In this document: positions 51,589 to 60,593 of the stretch, piece by piece
Numbering within the stretch: the stretch's first letter is position 1
How the letters are laid out: every line of letters starts with the position of its first letter
Origin: an uncultured Parasphingopyxis sp.
GTDB lineage: Bacteria > Pseudomonadota > Alphaproteobacteria > Sphingomonadales > Sphingomonadaceae
Assembly (NCBI GenBank): GCA_905479515.1
Contig: CAJQMX010000025.1
Location: 1-64,000 of the forward strand
DNA: 64,000 nucleotides
Direction: 5' to 3'
Notes under the pieces: model-generated
Seen by the model: the letters and a program-made list of their open reading frames with translations, nothing else
Told to the model about the DNA's origin: nothing
Databases searched by the model: none
Translations under genes and position numbers: made by a program

Positions 51589-51842
51589 TTCAATAGCCGG
51601 GCGTATAGATCAGCGCGCAGAGCCGCTATTTGAGAGGCATGCCGACATTGCAAAAACTGATCATGGATCAGCTGACTGATCGATGCGGTATCATCGCCTT
51701 CTGGCAGTATCACCAGCAGGTCGGCACCGACTAAACTGATCTCGGCGCCTGGTCTTAATACGCCGACGCGATGGATGACCTCATCAGCAACCTCGCAGTC
51801 CATTTTTGATAGTGCAATTTTCAACATCTGGTTAGATTGCAT
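51585..51842 (-). CDS. hxsD: His-Xaa-Ser system protein HxsD
   Basis: 85 residues from ATG 51842, first gene of the hxs operon. Sequence features are a beta-rich middle (GAEISLVGADLLVILPEGDD) and a helical end ISQLIHDQFLQCRHASQIAALRADLYARLL. The position before the two radical-SAM genes and the size match HxsD. The end only partly resembles the LNDYxLRE-type motif I recall for this family, so assignment rests partly on operon context. A small helper or recognition protein is likely. The divergent virD4 start is 195 bases away. Confidence 0.8.
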   Translation of the reverse strand: MQSNQMLKIALSKMDCEVADEVIHRVGVLRPGAEISLVGADLLVILPEGDDTASISQLIHDQFLQCRHASQIAALRADLYARLLK

Positions 51843-52037
51843 GTGTCCGCCTGGAGTCGCAAGCAGGATATTGTCTCCTTCATCAATGGTTTGTGGGGAG
51901 GGAAAAAATCACTTCTCTGTCCGTCCGCCAGTTCAAAAAGAAGATCCGGCAAACTCTACGAGCATCCCGGTGTCTCCTATACCTTTCATTGCACTTTCAA
52001 GCCACCATGAATGGTCCAGCTTGATAGCGTAATTATT

Positions 52038-53957
52038 ATGACTCCAACAAAATTCCTTCTCGGCCAGTTTTTGCTGACACTTTTCCTGATTACCTGCTCG
52101 GTGTGGGTTGCGACGCAGTGGGTGGCGGGGGTTCTGGACTACCAGCCGCGCTTGGGGGCTCCGTGGTTTGAGGTGGGTAGGCAGCCTGTCTACAAGCCGT
52201 GGCGCCTGTTCCAGTGGTGGTATGCCTATGATGCCTATGCGCCGAACGTGTTTGCACGGGCGGGTGTGATTGCTTCTCTTGGTGGGATTGCCGGGATCGT
52301 GATGGCGGTCATTGCATCCTTGTGGCGGGCGCGGCGGGAGAAGAATGCGACAACTTACGGGTCGGCGCGGTGGTCCTCGGCGCGCGATGTTGACAAGGCG
52401 GGCTTGTTTGGCGTGACAGGCATTGTACTGGGGCGGTTCAGGGGACGCTACCTCCGGCATGCGGGCGCAGAACACGTCATGGCTTTTGCGCCGACGAGGT
52501 CCGGCAAGGGTGTGGGGCTGGTGGTCCCTACCCTCCTTTCTTGGACCGGCAATGCAATCATTCATGACATCAAGGGGGAGAACTGGTCCCTGACCTCCAA
52601 ATGGCGGGCCTGCTTTTCGCGCTGCATCCGGTTTGATCCAACCGATCTTGCCAGCTCGCGGTTCAATCCCCTGCTGGAAGTACGGCTTGGCGCGCATGAG
52701 GTGCGCGATGCACAGAATGTGGCTGATATCCTGGTCGACCCTGAAGGTTCGCTGGAGCGGCGTAATCACTGGGACAAGACGGCGCATTCGCTTCTCGTGG
52801 GAGCGATCCTGCATGTTCTCTATTGCGAGGATGACAAGTCGCTCGCAGGCGTGGCGACTCTGCTGTCGGACCCGGCGCGGCCGATCGATGAGACACTGGA
52901 GCGGATGCTGGAGGCGAACCATCTGGGATCGCGGGACCGGCCGTTGACCCACCCTGTCGTCGCTGAAGCGGCGCGGGAATTGTTGAACAAGGCGGAGAAC
53001 GAGAAATCATCCGTCGTCTCGACGGCAATTTCCTTTTTGGGTCTTTATCGGGATCCAGTGGTCCAGCGAGCCACATCCGGTTCGGATTGGCGGATCGACG
53101 ATCTGATCCGGGGTGTGCGTCCGGCATCCCTATATCTGGTGGTCCCACCGTCTGACCTTTCCCGGACGAAGCCGCTGATCCGGCTGATCCTCAACCAGAT
53201 CGCGCGTCGGCTGTGCGAGGAGTTGCCAAATGGACAAGAGACCCGCCAGACCCTGTTGATGCTGGATGAGTTTCCCGCGCTTGGCCGGCTTGATTTCTTT
53301 GAGACATCACTGGCCTTCATGGCGGGATATGGTGTACGAGCCTTCCTGATTGCGCAGTCACTCAATCAGGTCGAAAAGGCCTACGGCCAGAACAATTCCA
53401 TCCTCGACAATTGTCATGTCCGGGTCGCCTTTGCGACCAATGACGAGCGCACAGCGAAACGGATATCGGACATGATTGGTACGACCACCGAGCAGCGGAG
53501 CCAGAAGAACTATACCGGCCACAGGCTCGCGCCCTGGCTCAGCCATGTCATGGTCTCTCAGCAGGAAACCCAGCGCCAGCTTATGACGCCAGGCGAAGTC
53601 ATGCAGATGCCAGCAGATGAAGCACTGATCTTCCTGGCCAGCCATCCGCCGATCAAGGCGAAGAAGCTCCGCTATTTCGAGGATCGCAACTTCACTGAGC
53701 GTGCGGGCGCCCTGGAGGTGCCGGCTGCGAGCGGTCATCGGCCTCCACATGCAGGCTATCATGCATCGGGGCCATCGCCCGTTGGAGGCGATAATGGAGG
53801 CCTTGCCCGCTTGGTCGGGCCTGACATCTCAGATGATGAAGAGGCAGAACACGAGATAGAAGAGCCTGAGCAAGCGCCGCGAGACCGTAGCAACATTCAG
53901 GACCAGATCGCGCGCTACTATCTCCAATTCCACGAACAAAGCGGCCGGGAACGTTGA
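52038..53957 (+). CDS. virD4: Type IV coupling protein VirD4/TraG
   Basis: About 640 residues. Two N-terminal membrane helices (LLGQFLLTLFLITCSVW and the segment near 75-95), Walker A APTRSGKGVG at residue 151, and Walker B LLMLDEFPALGRLDF. YGSARWSSARDV and VVPPSDLSRTKPLIRLILNQIA are typical TraG/VirD4. It docks the relaxase-DNA complex to the Trb channel and pumps DNA. An open frame begins nine codons earlier; ATG 52038 matches family starts. It is followed by copG and trbB-I. Confidence 0.93.
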   Translation: MTPTKFLLGQFLLTLFLITCSVWVATQWVAGVLDYQPRLGAPWFEVGRQPVYKPWRLFQWWYAYDAYAPNVFARAGVIASLGGIAGIVMAVIASLWRARREKNATTYGSARWSSARDVDKAGLFGVTGIVLGRFRGRYLRHAGAEHVMAFAPTRSGKGVGLVVPTLLSWTGNAIIHDIKGENWSLTSKWRACFSRCIRFDPTDLASSRFNPLLEVRLGAHEVRDAQNVADILVDPEGSLERRNHWDKTAHSLLVGAILHVLYCEDDKSLAGVATLLSDPARPIDETLERMLEANHLGSRDRPLTHPVVAEAARELLNKAENEKSSVVSTAISFLGLYRDPVVQRATSGSDWRIDDLIRGVRPASLYLVVPPSDLSRTKPLIRLILNQIARRLCEELPNGQETRQTLLMLDEFPALGRLDFFETSLAFMAGYGVRAFLIAQSLNQVEKAYGQNNSILDNCHVRVAFATNDERTAKRISDMIGTTTEQRSQKNYTGHRLAPWLSHVMVSQQETQRQLMTPGEVMQMPADEALIFLASHPPIKAKKLRYFEDRNFTERAGALEVPAASGHRPPHAGYHASGPSPVGGDNGGLARLVGPDISDDEEAEHEIEEPEQAPRDRSNIQDQIARYYLQFHEQSGRER

Positions 53958-53959
53958 AA

Positions 53960-54337
53960 ATGTCTAGTAATCCTCGCCTGCATGTCCGGGTCTCCGAGAC
54001 TAATCTGCGCAAGCTGCGGCGTATTTCCGGCGATCATGGCGTTCATATGGGCGCGCTGGTCGATGAGGCCCTCACCCTTTTCTTCACGCCCCCGGAGGAC
54101 CGGCCTGACGCCGCAATAATTCAGCGGCTGGAACGGGTTGAAGACCAGTTGGAGAAACTCGAAACCGGAGCTGCGTTCCAGACCGACTTGCTGATCGAAT
54201 ACATATTCGAATGGCTATGTCAGCGTCCCGGCAAGAACCCGTTCGAAACGCCAGCCGACGCTGCGAAGGCTCGCTTGGCACTGGAGGACTTGACCAAGCG
54301 TGTTGTTGAGCGAGCGAACCCGCATATCTGGCACTAG
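53960..54337 (+). CDS. CopG family ribbon-helix-helix regulator
   Basis: 125 residues from ATG 53960, three bases after virD4. RHH domain: RLHVRVSETNLRKLRRISGDHGVHMGALVDEALTLFF, then a coiled helix (IQRLERVEDQLEKLETGA) and a C-terminal helix. CopG proteins at this position are usual for trb elements and are believed to regulate the transfer operon. A related but half-length protein is encoded at 29490. Confidence 0.85.
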   Translation: MSSNPRLHVRVSETNLRKLRRISGDHGVHMGALVDEALTLFFTPPEDRPDAAIIQRLERVEDQLEKLETGAAFQTDLLIEYIFEWLCQRPGKNPFETPADAAKARLALEDLTKRVVERANPHIWH

Positions 54338-54407
54338 GCTTTAGATTTAGCGGCGATCTCGAAAAGCGACTCTCCCATACCTCTGATTGAGCAATCGGAG
54401 GTGGAAC

Positions 54408-54635
54408 ATGCGCAAACGCTTATGGCAGATAGATACGGTAATGGTGGACCTCGAAGACCGGGATGCAACAGTTTCAATGATCCATCAGAAGTCCCTGAGC
54501 GAAGTCACAGTTAAATTCAGGCTCTCACCGAAGCAGCTGGAAGATGCGGCCTTGCCGCTTCGGAGGCGAATTGAATTCCTGGCCGCCGATCTTGTGCTTG
54601 ATCTGGGGTCTTTCCTGGATTCCCCGCCAGACTAG
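54408..54635 (+). CDS. Small hypothetical protein
   Basis: 75 residues from ATG 54408, with GGAGG at 54397-54402. Sequence IDTVMVDLEDRDATVSMIHQKSLSEVTVKFRLSPKQLEDAALPLRRRIEFLAADLVLDLGSFL is plausible for a compact alpha/beta protein. No family recognised. It is located between copG and the nuclease gene on the same strand. Confidence 0.55.
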   Translation: MRKRLWQIDTVMVDLEDRDATVSMIHQKSLSEVTVKFRLSPKQLEDAALPLRRRIEFLAADLVLDLGSFLDSPPD

Positions 54636-54757
54636 CCCTTCGGCATGACGGCGAGGGCTACGACACCGCCAACGACCAAGCAAATGATCACCCAGAACCA
54701 TATTGGCGGTCGTGATGGTACATAGTCGCCGCTTTTGTCATTGTCCCAACCGCCCAT
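54632..54757 (-). CDS. 41-residue single-pass membrane protein
   Basis: ATG at 54757 with GGAGG at 54764-54768, a seven-base spacing. Translation is a polar start (GGWDNDKSGDYVP), a long hydrophobic helix (WFWVIICLVVGGVVALAVM) and a lysine end. It overlaps the last bases of the previous gene on the opposite strand. The good ribosome site and ideal helix length argue for a real gene too short for usual calling. Function unknown. Confidence 0.5.
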   Translation of the reverse strand: MGGWDNDKSGDYVPSRPPIWFWVIICLVVGGVVALAVMPKG

Positions 54758-54886
54758 TACTTGGCCTCCTTATTGGCTATATGTTGCCAGTTCGCGTCAG
54801 GGTTTCATAGCGCGAAGTGAGTTGCGGCCACATCATAGCGCGGAACTTCGTCTTGCCGCAGACGCAACCTCGTCTACTCTGGCGTT

Positions 54887-55387
54887 ATGACGAATCGATT
54901 TGGTCTGCTGACTTACGGATTGCTAGCGGCGTTCGTGGCCTCTTGTTCAGGGCAAATCGAAGCCGAAACCCCGCAGTCAGCCCGCGAGACAATAGCGGGT
55001 GTCGCCTCAGTCGTGGATGGCGATACGATCGAAATCCATGGCGAGAGGATCAGGCTGTCTGGCTATGATACACCCGAGCGCGGCGCGCGGTGTGGTAATA
55101 TCAATGTGTACCAGAAGGCGGCGCTTGAGCTGTCGGACTTCATTGGCACGCGTACTGTCACGTGCACCGTCACCGACACAGATCGCTGGAAGCGCATGGT
55201 TGCGACCTGTTCGGTCGGCGGAACGGATCTTGGCGACTATATCGTGCGTCAGGGCTGGGGCCGGGACTGGCCGCAATACAGTAAGGGCCGGTATTCGGAT
55301 GAAGAAGCTTCGGCACTTGCTGCCCAGGCCGGCATTTGGGGCCTGGCCTGTCCGGCCGACCTCTGGGGAGACCGGACTTACAACTGA
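54887..55387 (+). CDS. Staphylococcal-nuclease-like lipoprotein
   Basis: 166 residues. N-terminal LLTYGLLAAFVASC is a lipobox signal. The SNase fold follows: VASVVDGDTIEIHGERIRLSGYDTPERG with the active-site Arg/Asp set, RTVTCTVTDTDRWKRMVATCSVGG and YIVRQGWGRDW. Such thermonuclease-like proteins are common passengers beside trb genes. An outer-membrane or periplasmic nuclease could act on DNA or be vestigial; the role in transfer is not known. Confidence 0.88.
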   Translation: MTNRFGLLTYGLLAAFVASCSGQIEAETPQSARETIAGVASVVDGDTIEIHGERIRLSGYDTPERGARCGNINVYQKAALELSDFIGTRTVTCTVTDTDRWKRMVATCSVGGTDLGDYIVRQGWGRDWPQYSKGRYSDEEASALAAQAGIWGLACPADLWGDRTYN

Positions 55388-55644
55388 GCCAGTTCGTTTT
55401 GACTGCCGAGCGCTGACCTGAACCGGTCGGCCACGTCTTCGGTGCGGAACATGTAGCTGGCCGTGTGCTCGCCTTTTGCAAAATGGCTGTGTGAGCGCCA
55501 GTCAGGACCAATATTCGTATCGAGCCAGGCGGCGATGACGTCGAGACGTTTACCAAGGCCCAAGGGCGGGATGGGGAATTCGACATGGTGCGGGAATTCG
55601 CGCGCATCCTTCTCGGCCATGAGGACTGATTTATAGCGGCCCAT
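55378..55644 (-). CDS. Hypothetical protein convergent with the nuclease gene
   Basis: 88 residues from ATG 55644 with AAGGAG five to six bases upstream, a strong site. Sequence EFPIPPLGLGKRLDVIAAWLDTNIGPDWRSHSHFAKGEHTASYMFRTEDVADRFRSAL is compact and well-behaved. The stop overlaps the nuclease stop by ten bases. No family is recognised. It lies just before trbB on the opposite strand. Confidence 0.65.
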   Translation of the reverse strand: MGRYKSVLMAEKDAREFPHHVEFPIPPLGLGKRLDVIAAWLDTNIGPDWRSHSHFAKGEHTASYMFRTEDVADRFRSALGSQNELAQL

Positions 55645-55843
55645 GAACTTCTCCTTTTAGTTCGCTCTTTGTTCTTTTCCGGTATTAAGCAGTAGATCAA
55701 TCGCGCGACCGACATTTGCTGTGAATTCATCCGTGCCTCTCCCGACAAATCCTTTGCGCACCCCCTGCTTCCTCCTGACCCATCTGGGGTTCTGATCGTT
55801 CTGATGTGACCTTGCCTCATCACTGATGAGGACATCCCGCGCC

Positions 55844-56824
55844 ATGACTTCCCTGGCCCAACCTTCCGAAACAGACACGCGCCGCTCAGCCATGCTCCGG
55901 ACAGCCTTTGACGGGCCGGTGGGAGCGGCCTTGGCGGCGCCGGATACAATCGAAATCCTCGCAAACCCCGACGGTTCGGTCTGGGTAGAAAAGGCGGGTC
56001 TAGGATTGCTGCGGGCAGAGGAGACACTCGGCCAGGCCGAACGCGAACGGATCATCCGACTGGTCGCGTCATCTGTTGGCGAAGCCTGCGACCGGGACTC
56101 GCCGATTGTGTCAGCCGAATTGCCGGGCTCAGGCGAACGGTTCGAAGGCATATTGCCGCCGATTGCCGAAGCGCCCTGCTTTGCGATCCGCAAACCGGCG
56201 GGACGTCCGATTGCGCTCGATACCTATGTCGAGACGGGCGCGCTGACGCCCGCGCTCTGCGCCGGACTGCGACAGGCGCTAGAAGACCGGCTAAACATTG
56301 TTGTCGCGGGCGGAACCTCGTCGGGCAAGACGACCCTCACCAATGCGCTCCTGTCTGAGCCCGCACTGGCAAACGACCGGATTGTCATCTTGGAAGACAC
56401 CCGCGAACTTCGTTGCACAGCCGATGATGTCACACAGCTTCGCACGCATCGCTGCGGCATCACCTTGCGCGACCTTGTCCGCTCGACCATGCGGCTGAGG
56501 CCCGACCGGATCATTGTCGGAGAGGTTCGCGGCGGCGAAGCACTCGATCTCCTCAAGGCCTGGAATACCGGCCACCCGGGCGGGATCACCACGCTTCATG
56601 CGAACTCTGCGCTAGGCGGGCTCACCCGGCTTGAACAGCTGGTCGAAGAAGCAACCAGCGCCCTGCCTTACGCCCTGATCGGCGAGGCGGTTGACGTAAT
56701 CGTGTTCATGTCCCGCGCCAGTGGGTCAAGACGGGTCGAACAGGCGCTTCGTATCACAGGTTTTGACGGCACGGGCTACCGCACTGAGCCGCTCGCCGCC
56801 CCATTCATCAGCATCGTCAATTGA
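55844..56824 (+). CDS. trbB: Conjugal transfer ATPase TrbB (VirB11-like)
   Basis: 326 residues from ATG 55844. Walker A is VAGGTSSGKTTLTNAL near residue 155, with RIVILEDTRELRC as Walker-B-like Asp box and RPDRIIVGEVRGGEALDLLKAWNTGHPGG as the His box. It is a hexameric ATPase at the base of the type IV secretion channel. An open frame begins six codons earlier. GAGGAC lies about eleven bases upstream. It opens the trbB-I operon. Confidence 0.93.
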   Translation: MTSLAQPSETDTRRSAMLRTAFDGPVGAALAAPDTIEILANPDGSVWVEKAGLGLLRAEETLGQAERERIIRLVASSVGEACDRDSPIVSAELPGSGERFEGILPPIAEAPCFAIRKPAGRPIALDTYVETGALTPALCAGLRQALEDRLNIVVAGGTSSGKTTLTNALLSEPALANDRIVILEDTRELRCTADDVTQLRTHRCGITLRDLVRSTMRLRPDRIIVGEVRGGEALDLLKAWNTGHPGGITTLHANSALGGLTRLEQLVEEATSALPYALIGEAVDVIVFMSRASGSRRVEQALRITGFDGTGYRTEPLAAPFISIVN

Positions 56825-56835
56825 GGAGAGACTTT

Positions 56836-57168
56836 ATGCACAATCATCAGATCAAGGCGCTCAATCGCAGCGTTCAGGCAGCAGCGCTAATTGCATCGGT
56901 CGGCCTGCTCGCCCTTCCGGCGCATGCCGCAGGCACCGGCATGCCCTGGGAAGGTCCACTCGACCAGATCCTGCAATCAATCGAAGGCCCGGTGGCCCGG
57001 ATCGTTTCGGTGATCATCATCACGCTGACCGGGTTGACGCTGGCCTTCGGGGAAACGTCAGGCGGGTTCCGCAAGCTGATCCAGATCGTGTTCGGCCTCT
57101 CGATCGCCTTTGCGGCGACAAGCTTCTTCCTGACCTTCTTCTCGTTCGGCGGCGGCGCGGTGCTCTGA
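56836..57168 (+). CDS. trbC: Conjugal pilin TrbC
   Basis: 110 residues from ATG 56836, with GAGGAGAG upstream. A long signal (AALIASVGLLALPAHA) is followed by two hydrophobic helices (IVSVIIITLTGLTLAFG and LIQIVFGLSIAFAATSFFLTFF). The layout fits a VirB2/TrbC-type pilin, the likely substrate of TraF. The stop overlaps trbD by one base. Confidence 0.9.
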   Translation: MHNHQIKALNRSVQAAALIASVGLLALPAHAAGTGMPWEGPLDQILQSIEGPVARIVSVIIITLTGLTLAFGETSGGFRKLIQIVFGLSIAFAATSFFLTFFSFGGGAVL

Positions 57169-57422
57169 TGCTCGACGGGTATGAGATCCCCCTCCACCGC
57201 TCGCTCGCCGAACCCATCCTGATGGCCGGCGCGCCGCGCTCGGCCGCCATCGCCATCGGGACGCTGTCAGCCGCTTTGGCCCTCGGTCTCCGGCTCTGGA
57301 TTCCCGGCCTCGTGGTCTGGGTGGCGGGACACTCGCTTGCCGTCCTCATGGCCCGCTCTGACCCCGATTTCCTGACTGTGGCGATCCGCTCGGCCCGTCA
57401 CAAGGAGCATCTCTCATGCTGA
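57168..57422 (+). CDS. trbD: Conjugal transfer protein TrbD (VirB3-like)
   Basis: 84 residues. A short polar start YEIPLHRSLAEPILMAGAPR is followed by two close membrane helices (IAIGTLSAALALGLRLWIPGL and VVWVAGHSLAVLMAR). It is the VirB3-type inner-membrane channel component. Its end overlaps the trbE start by seven bases. Confidence 0.9.
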   Translation: MLDGYEIPLHRSLAEPILMAGAPRSAAIAIGTLSAALALGLRLWIPGLVVWVAGHSLAVLMARSDPDFLTVAIRSARHKEHLSC

Positions 57423-59863
57423 ACCTTTCTGAATATGCAGGCCACCCTACGCGCCTTGCTGACTATCTCCCCTGGGCGTGCCTCGTCGCGCCGGGCGTCG
57501 TCCTCAACAAGGACGGCGCCTTCCAGACAAGCTTCCGCTATCGCGGTCCCGACCTTGAAAGCTCGACGGAAGCCGAACTCGTTGCGGTGACGGCGCGGGT
57601 CAACAATGTGCTCCGCCGGTTCGGCTCGGGCTGGGCGCTGTTCTTCGAAGCGGACCGGCAGGAGGCCGAGTGTTCACCCGAAAGTGCGTTTGGCAACGCG
57701 GCAGCCTGGCTGATCGAACAGGAGCGGCGCGCATCTGCGGAAGAGACCGGGGCAAGGTTCGAAAGCACCTACTACCTCACCTTGCTTTGGTTGCCGCCCG
57801 CCGACGCGACTGGACGCGCCGAGAAGGCGCTGATTGAGCGTCCTGAAAAGCGCGACGGTCATGACTGGCGCCAACGGCTCGACCATTTCCAGACACGCGC
57901 GGCGCAGACACTGGACCTCTTGTCGACAGCCTTGGACGAAATCCAGCCGCTCAGTGATGAAGAGACGCTGACTTACCTGCATGCCTGCATCTCTTCGAAA
58001 CGCCATCCCGTTGCCGTGCCAGAGCTGCCGGTCTTTCTGGATGCCGTCCTTGCCGACGAATCTTTCGATGGCGGGCTTGAACCGCGCATAGGCAACGTTC
58101 ATCTCGCGACGCTGACGCTGCTCGGCTTTCCCGCAACGACGCTGCCGGGCATGTTGGATGAGCTCAATCGCCTGGGCTTCCCCTATCGTTGGGCAACCCG
58201 CTTTATCGCCATGGACAAGGCCGAGGCGGAGAAGCTGCTCGCCAAGAAGCGGCGTCACTGGTTCGCCAAGCGCAAATCCGTCGGCGCCGTGCTGCGTGAG
58301 ACGCTGTTCAATGAGCAGGCCGCCCTGCTCGACAATGACGCCGACAACAAAGCCGCCGATGCCGATGCGGCACTTCAGGAGCTTGGCTCCGACCTCGTTT
58401 CCTATGGCTATCTCACGACCACGCTGACCTTGATGGGCGAGACGCGTGAAGAGGTCGAAGCGCGCACTCGCGCGGTCGAGCGCGTGATTAATGGACGCGG
58501 GTTCACCACGATCAGGGAAACCCTCAACGCAGTTGAAGCCTGGCTCGGCTCTCTGCCCGGCCATGTCTACGCCAATGTCCGACAGCCTATCCTGCATACG
58601 CTGAACCTTGCCCATCTCACCCCGATCTCCTCGGTCTGGGCAGGCGATCCATGGAACAGCCATCTTGGTGACCGCGCCCTCATTGAGGCGCAGACCGAGG
58701 GCACGACGCCCTTCCGGCTGAACCTGCATGTCGGGGATGTCGGACACACGCTGATCATCGGGCCGACCGGATCCGGCAAATCGGTGCTCTTGTCGCTCCT
58801 GGCATCGCAATGGCAACGCTACGAGGACGCGCAGGTCTTCGTCTTCGACAAGGGCCGGTCCGCGCGGGCCATCACGCTGGCCATGGATGGCGCATGGCTG
58901 CCGCTTGCCGGTGAGGAACGCCCCAGCCTGCAACCGCTCGCAGACATCGACACCGATCGCGGCGCGAGTTTCGCGGCTGACTGGCTGCTGGGACTGATCG
59001 AAGCTGAAACCGTCTCGGTGACACCGGACCTCAAATCCACGCTTTGGGAAGCGCTGAAATCTCTGTCTTCGGCCCCACGCGCCGAACGCACCCTGACGGG
59101 ACTCTGCCTCATCCTGCAATCGGACACGCTGAAAGCGGCCCTCCATCCCTACACGCTGGAAGGCGCATACGGGCATCTGCTCGATAGCGACAATGAAGCC
59201 CTCCATCTCTCATCGGTCGCCTGTTTCGAAATGGACGAGCTGATGCAGACCCCATCTGCAGTCGCGCCGGTGATCACTTATCTCTTCCACCGGCTGGAAG
59301 ACAGGTTTGATGGCAAGCCCACCCTGCTCATTCTCGATGAGGCCTGGCTGTTTCTCGATCATCCGGTATTTGCCGCTCGCCTGCGCGACTGGTTGAAAAC
59401 GCTGCGCAAGAAGAATGTCGCGGTCGTGTTTGCGACCCAGTCGCTTGCTGACATTGAAGGGGCATCCATTGCACCCGCCTTGATCGAGTCCTGCCCGACG
59501 CGGATATTCCTGCCGAATGAGCGTGCGCTCGAGCCGACATCGCAATCGGTCTATCGCCGGTTTGGGCTTAATAACCGCCAGATCGACATCATCGCGAAGT
59601 CCGTACCGAAGCGCGACTATTACTATACCTCGCCGCTTGGCTGCCGTTTGCTCGAGCTTGGCCTTGGTGAAGTCGCGCTCACTTTTTGCGGTGCAGCCTC
59701 ACCGACCGACCAGAAACAGATGGACGGGCTTCTTGAAGCTGGCGCTGGCAAGGGCTTCGCCCAGAGCTGGCTGAAGCTGAAACAGCTCGGCTGGGCCGCT
59801 GACCTGCTGGGCGACTGGCCGCAGGCCGCCAACCCAACCCCCGCCCAGATCGCTGCCGAATAG
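57416..59863 (+). CDS. trbE: Conjugal transfer ATPase TrbE (VirB4-like)
   Basis: 815 residues. N-terminal VirB4 domain, then Walker A IIGPTGSGKSVLLSLLA near residue 450 and Walker B LLILDEAWLFLDHP near residue 640, with VFATQSLADI after it. It is the largest motor of the channel and recruits pilin. The reading frame is intact. Overlap with trbD and short gap to trbJ show one operon. Confidence 0.95.
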   Translation: MLNLSEYAGHPTRLADYLPWACLVAPGVVLNKDGAFQTSFRYRGPDLESSTEAELVAVTARVNNVLRRFGSGWALFFEADRQEAECSPESAFGNAAAWLIEQERRASAEETGARFESTYYLTLLWLPPADATGRAEKALIERPEKRDGHDWRQRLDHFQTRAAQTLDLLSTALDEIQPLSDEETLTYLHACISSKRHPVAVPELPVFLDAVLADESFDGGLEPRIGNVHLATLTLLGFPATTLPGMLDELNRLGFPYRWATRFIAMDKAEAEKLLAKKRRHWFAKRKSVGAVLRETLFNEQAALLDNDADNKAADADAALQELGSDLVSYGYLTTTLTLMGETREEVEARTRAVERVINGRGFTTIRETLNAVEAWLGSLPGHVYANVRQPILHTLNLAHLTPISSVWAGDPWNSHLGDRALIEAQTEGTTPFRLNLHVGDVGHTLIIGPTGSGKSVLLSLLASQWQRYEDAQVFVFDKGRSARAITLAMDGAWLPLAGEERPSLQPLADIDTDRGASFAADWLLGLIEAETVSVTPDLKSTLWEALKSLSSAPRAERTLTGLCLILQSDTLKAALHPYTLEGAYGHLLDSDNEALHLSSVACFEMDELMQTPSAVAPVITYLFHRLEDRFDGKPTLLILDEAWLFLDHPVFAARLRDWLKTLRKKNVAVVFATQSLADIEGASIAPALIESCPTRIFLPNERALEPTSQSVYRRFGLNNRQIDIIAKSVPKRDYYYTSPLGCRLLELGLGEVALTFCGAASPTDQKQMDGLLEAGAGKGFAQSWLKLKQLGWAADLLGDWPQAANPTPAQIAAE

Positions 59864-59874
59864 GAGTCCCGATC

Positions 59875-60587
59875 ATGAAACACCTGTCCCTGTCTGTTGC
59901 TGTGTCTGCCTTTGTCTGCGCAGCGCCTTTGTCGGTCTGTCTCGCGCCGCCAGCTGCCGCGCAGCTCACGGTCTATGACCCAGCCAATCATGCCCAGAAC
60001 ATCCTGCAGGCCGTGCGAGCCCTCCAGGAAATCGACAACCAGGTCCGCCAGCTCACACACGAGATCGACATGATCGAGAAGATGGCACGCGATCTCGAAA
60101 CCCTGCCTGTCGAAGTCGCCCGCGCCATCATCGCCGACCGCATCCGCCGCATCGGGGAACTCATGCGCGACGCCGAAGGCATCGGATACGGCGTCGAGGA
60201 GGTCGAGGAGGAGTATGAGGACCTCTATCCTGAGACCTATGGCGACACACCGCCTCAGTCCGATGTACTTTAGAGGATGCGCGCGCCCGCTGGCGTCAGT
60301 CGCGTAGCGCGCACAAGCACACCCTCCTCATGGTCGCCGAGACCGTGCGAAACAATGCCGAGGATTCTGAGGCGCTAACCGGCTTGGTGGATGAGAGCCA
60401 AACCGCGATCGGCAATCTCCAGGCCCTGCAGGCCGGCAACCAGATCGGTGCGCTCTCGGCCGAACAGCTGATCCAGATGGAAGCTCTGATGGCCGCCCAT
60501 TACCGCGCCATCGCTTTCGACCGCGCGCGCGAGCTTGAAGAGGCCGAACGCGGCCGTGCCCGTCTTAAATCCTTCCTCGGAGACTGA
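59875..60587 (+). pseudogene. trbJ: trbJ split by a -1 frameshift
   Basis: The first frame (59875-60273) has a signal peptide and VYDPANHAQNILQAVRALQEIDNQVRQLTHEIDMIEKMARDLETLP, the TrbJ/VirB5 helix, and ends at TAG after GDTPPQSDVL. The -1 frame takes over at TTA 60270 with EDARARWRQSRSAHKHTLLM and runs to 60587 (SAEQLIQMEALMAAHYRAIAFDRAREL). Joined, the two give a normal TrbJ of about 237 residues. Restoring one T in the TTT run near 60269-60271 would repair it. Either a one-base deletion has inactivated trbJ, or a sequencing error or recoding is present. Confidence 0.8.
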
Positions 60588-60593
60588 CCCGCC

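Noticed and set aside
57674..59206. 510-codon minus frame opposite trbE
   Set aside because: Antisense shadow of trbE, which has all VirB4 motifs.
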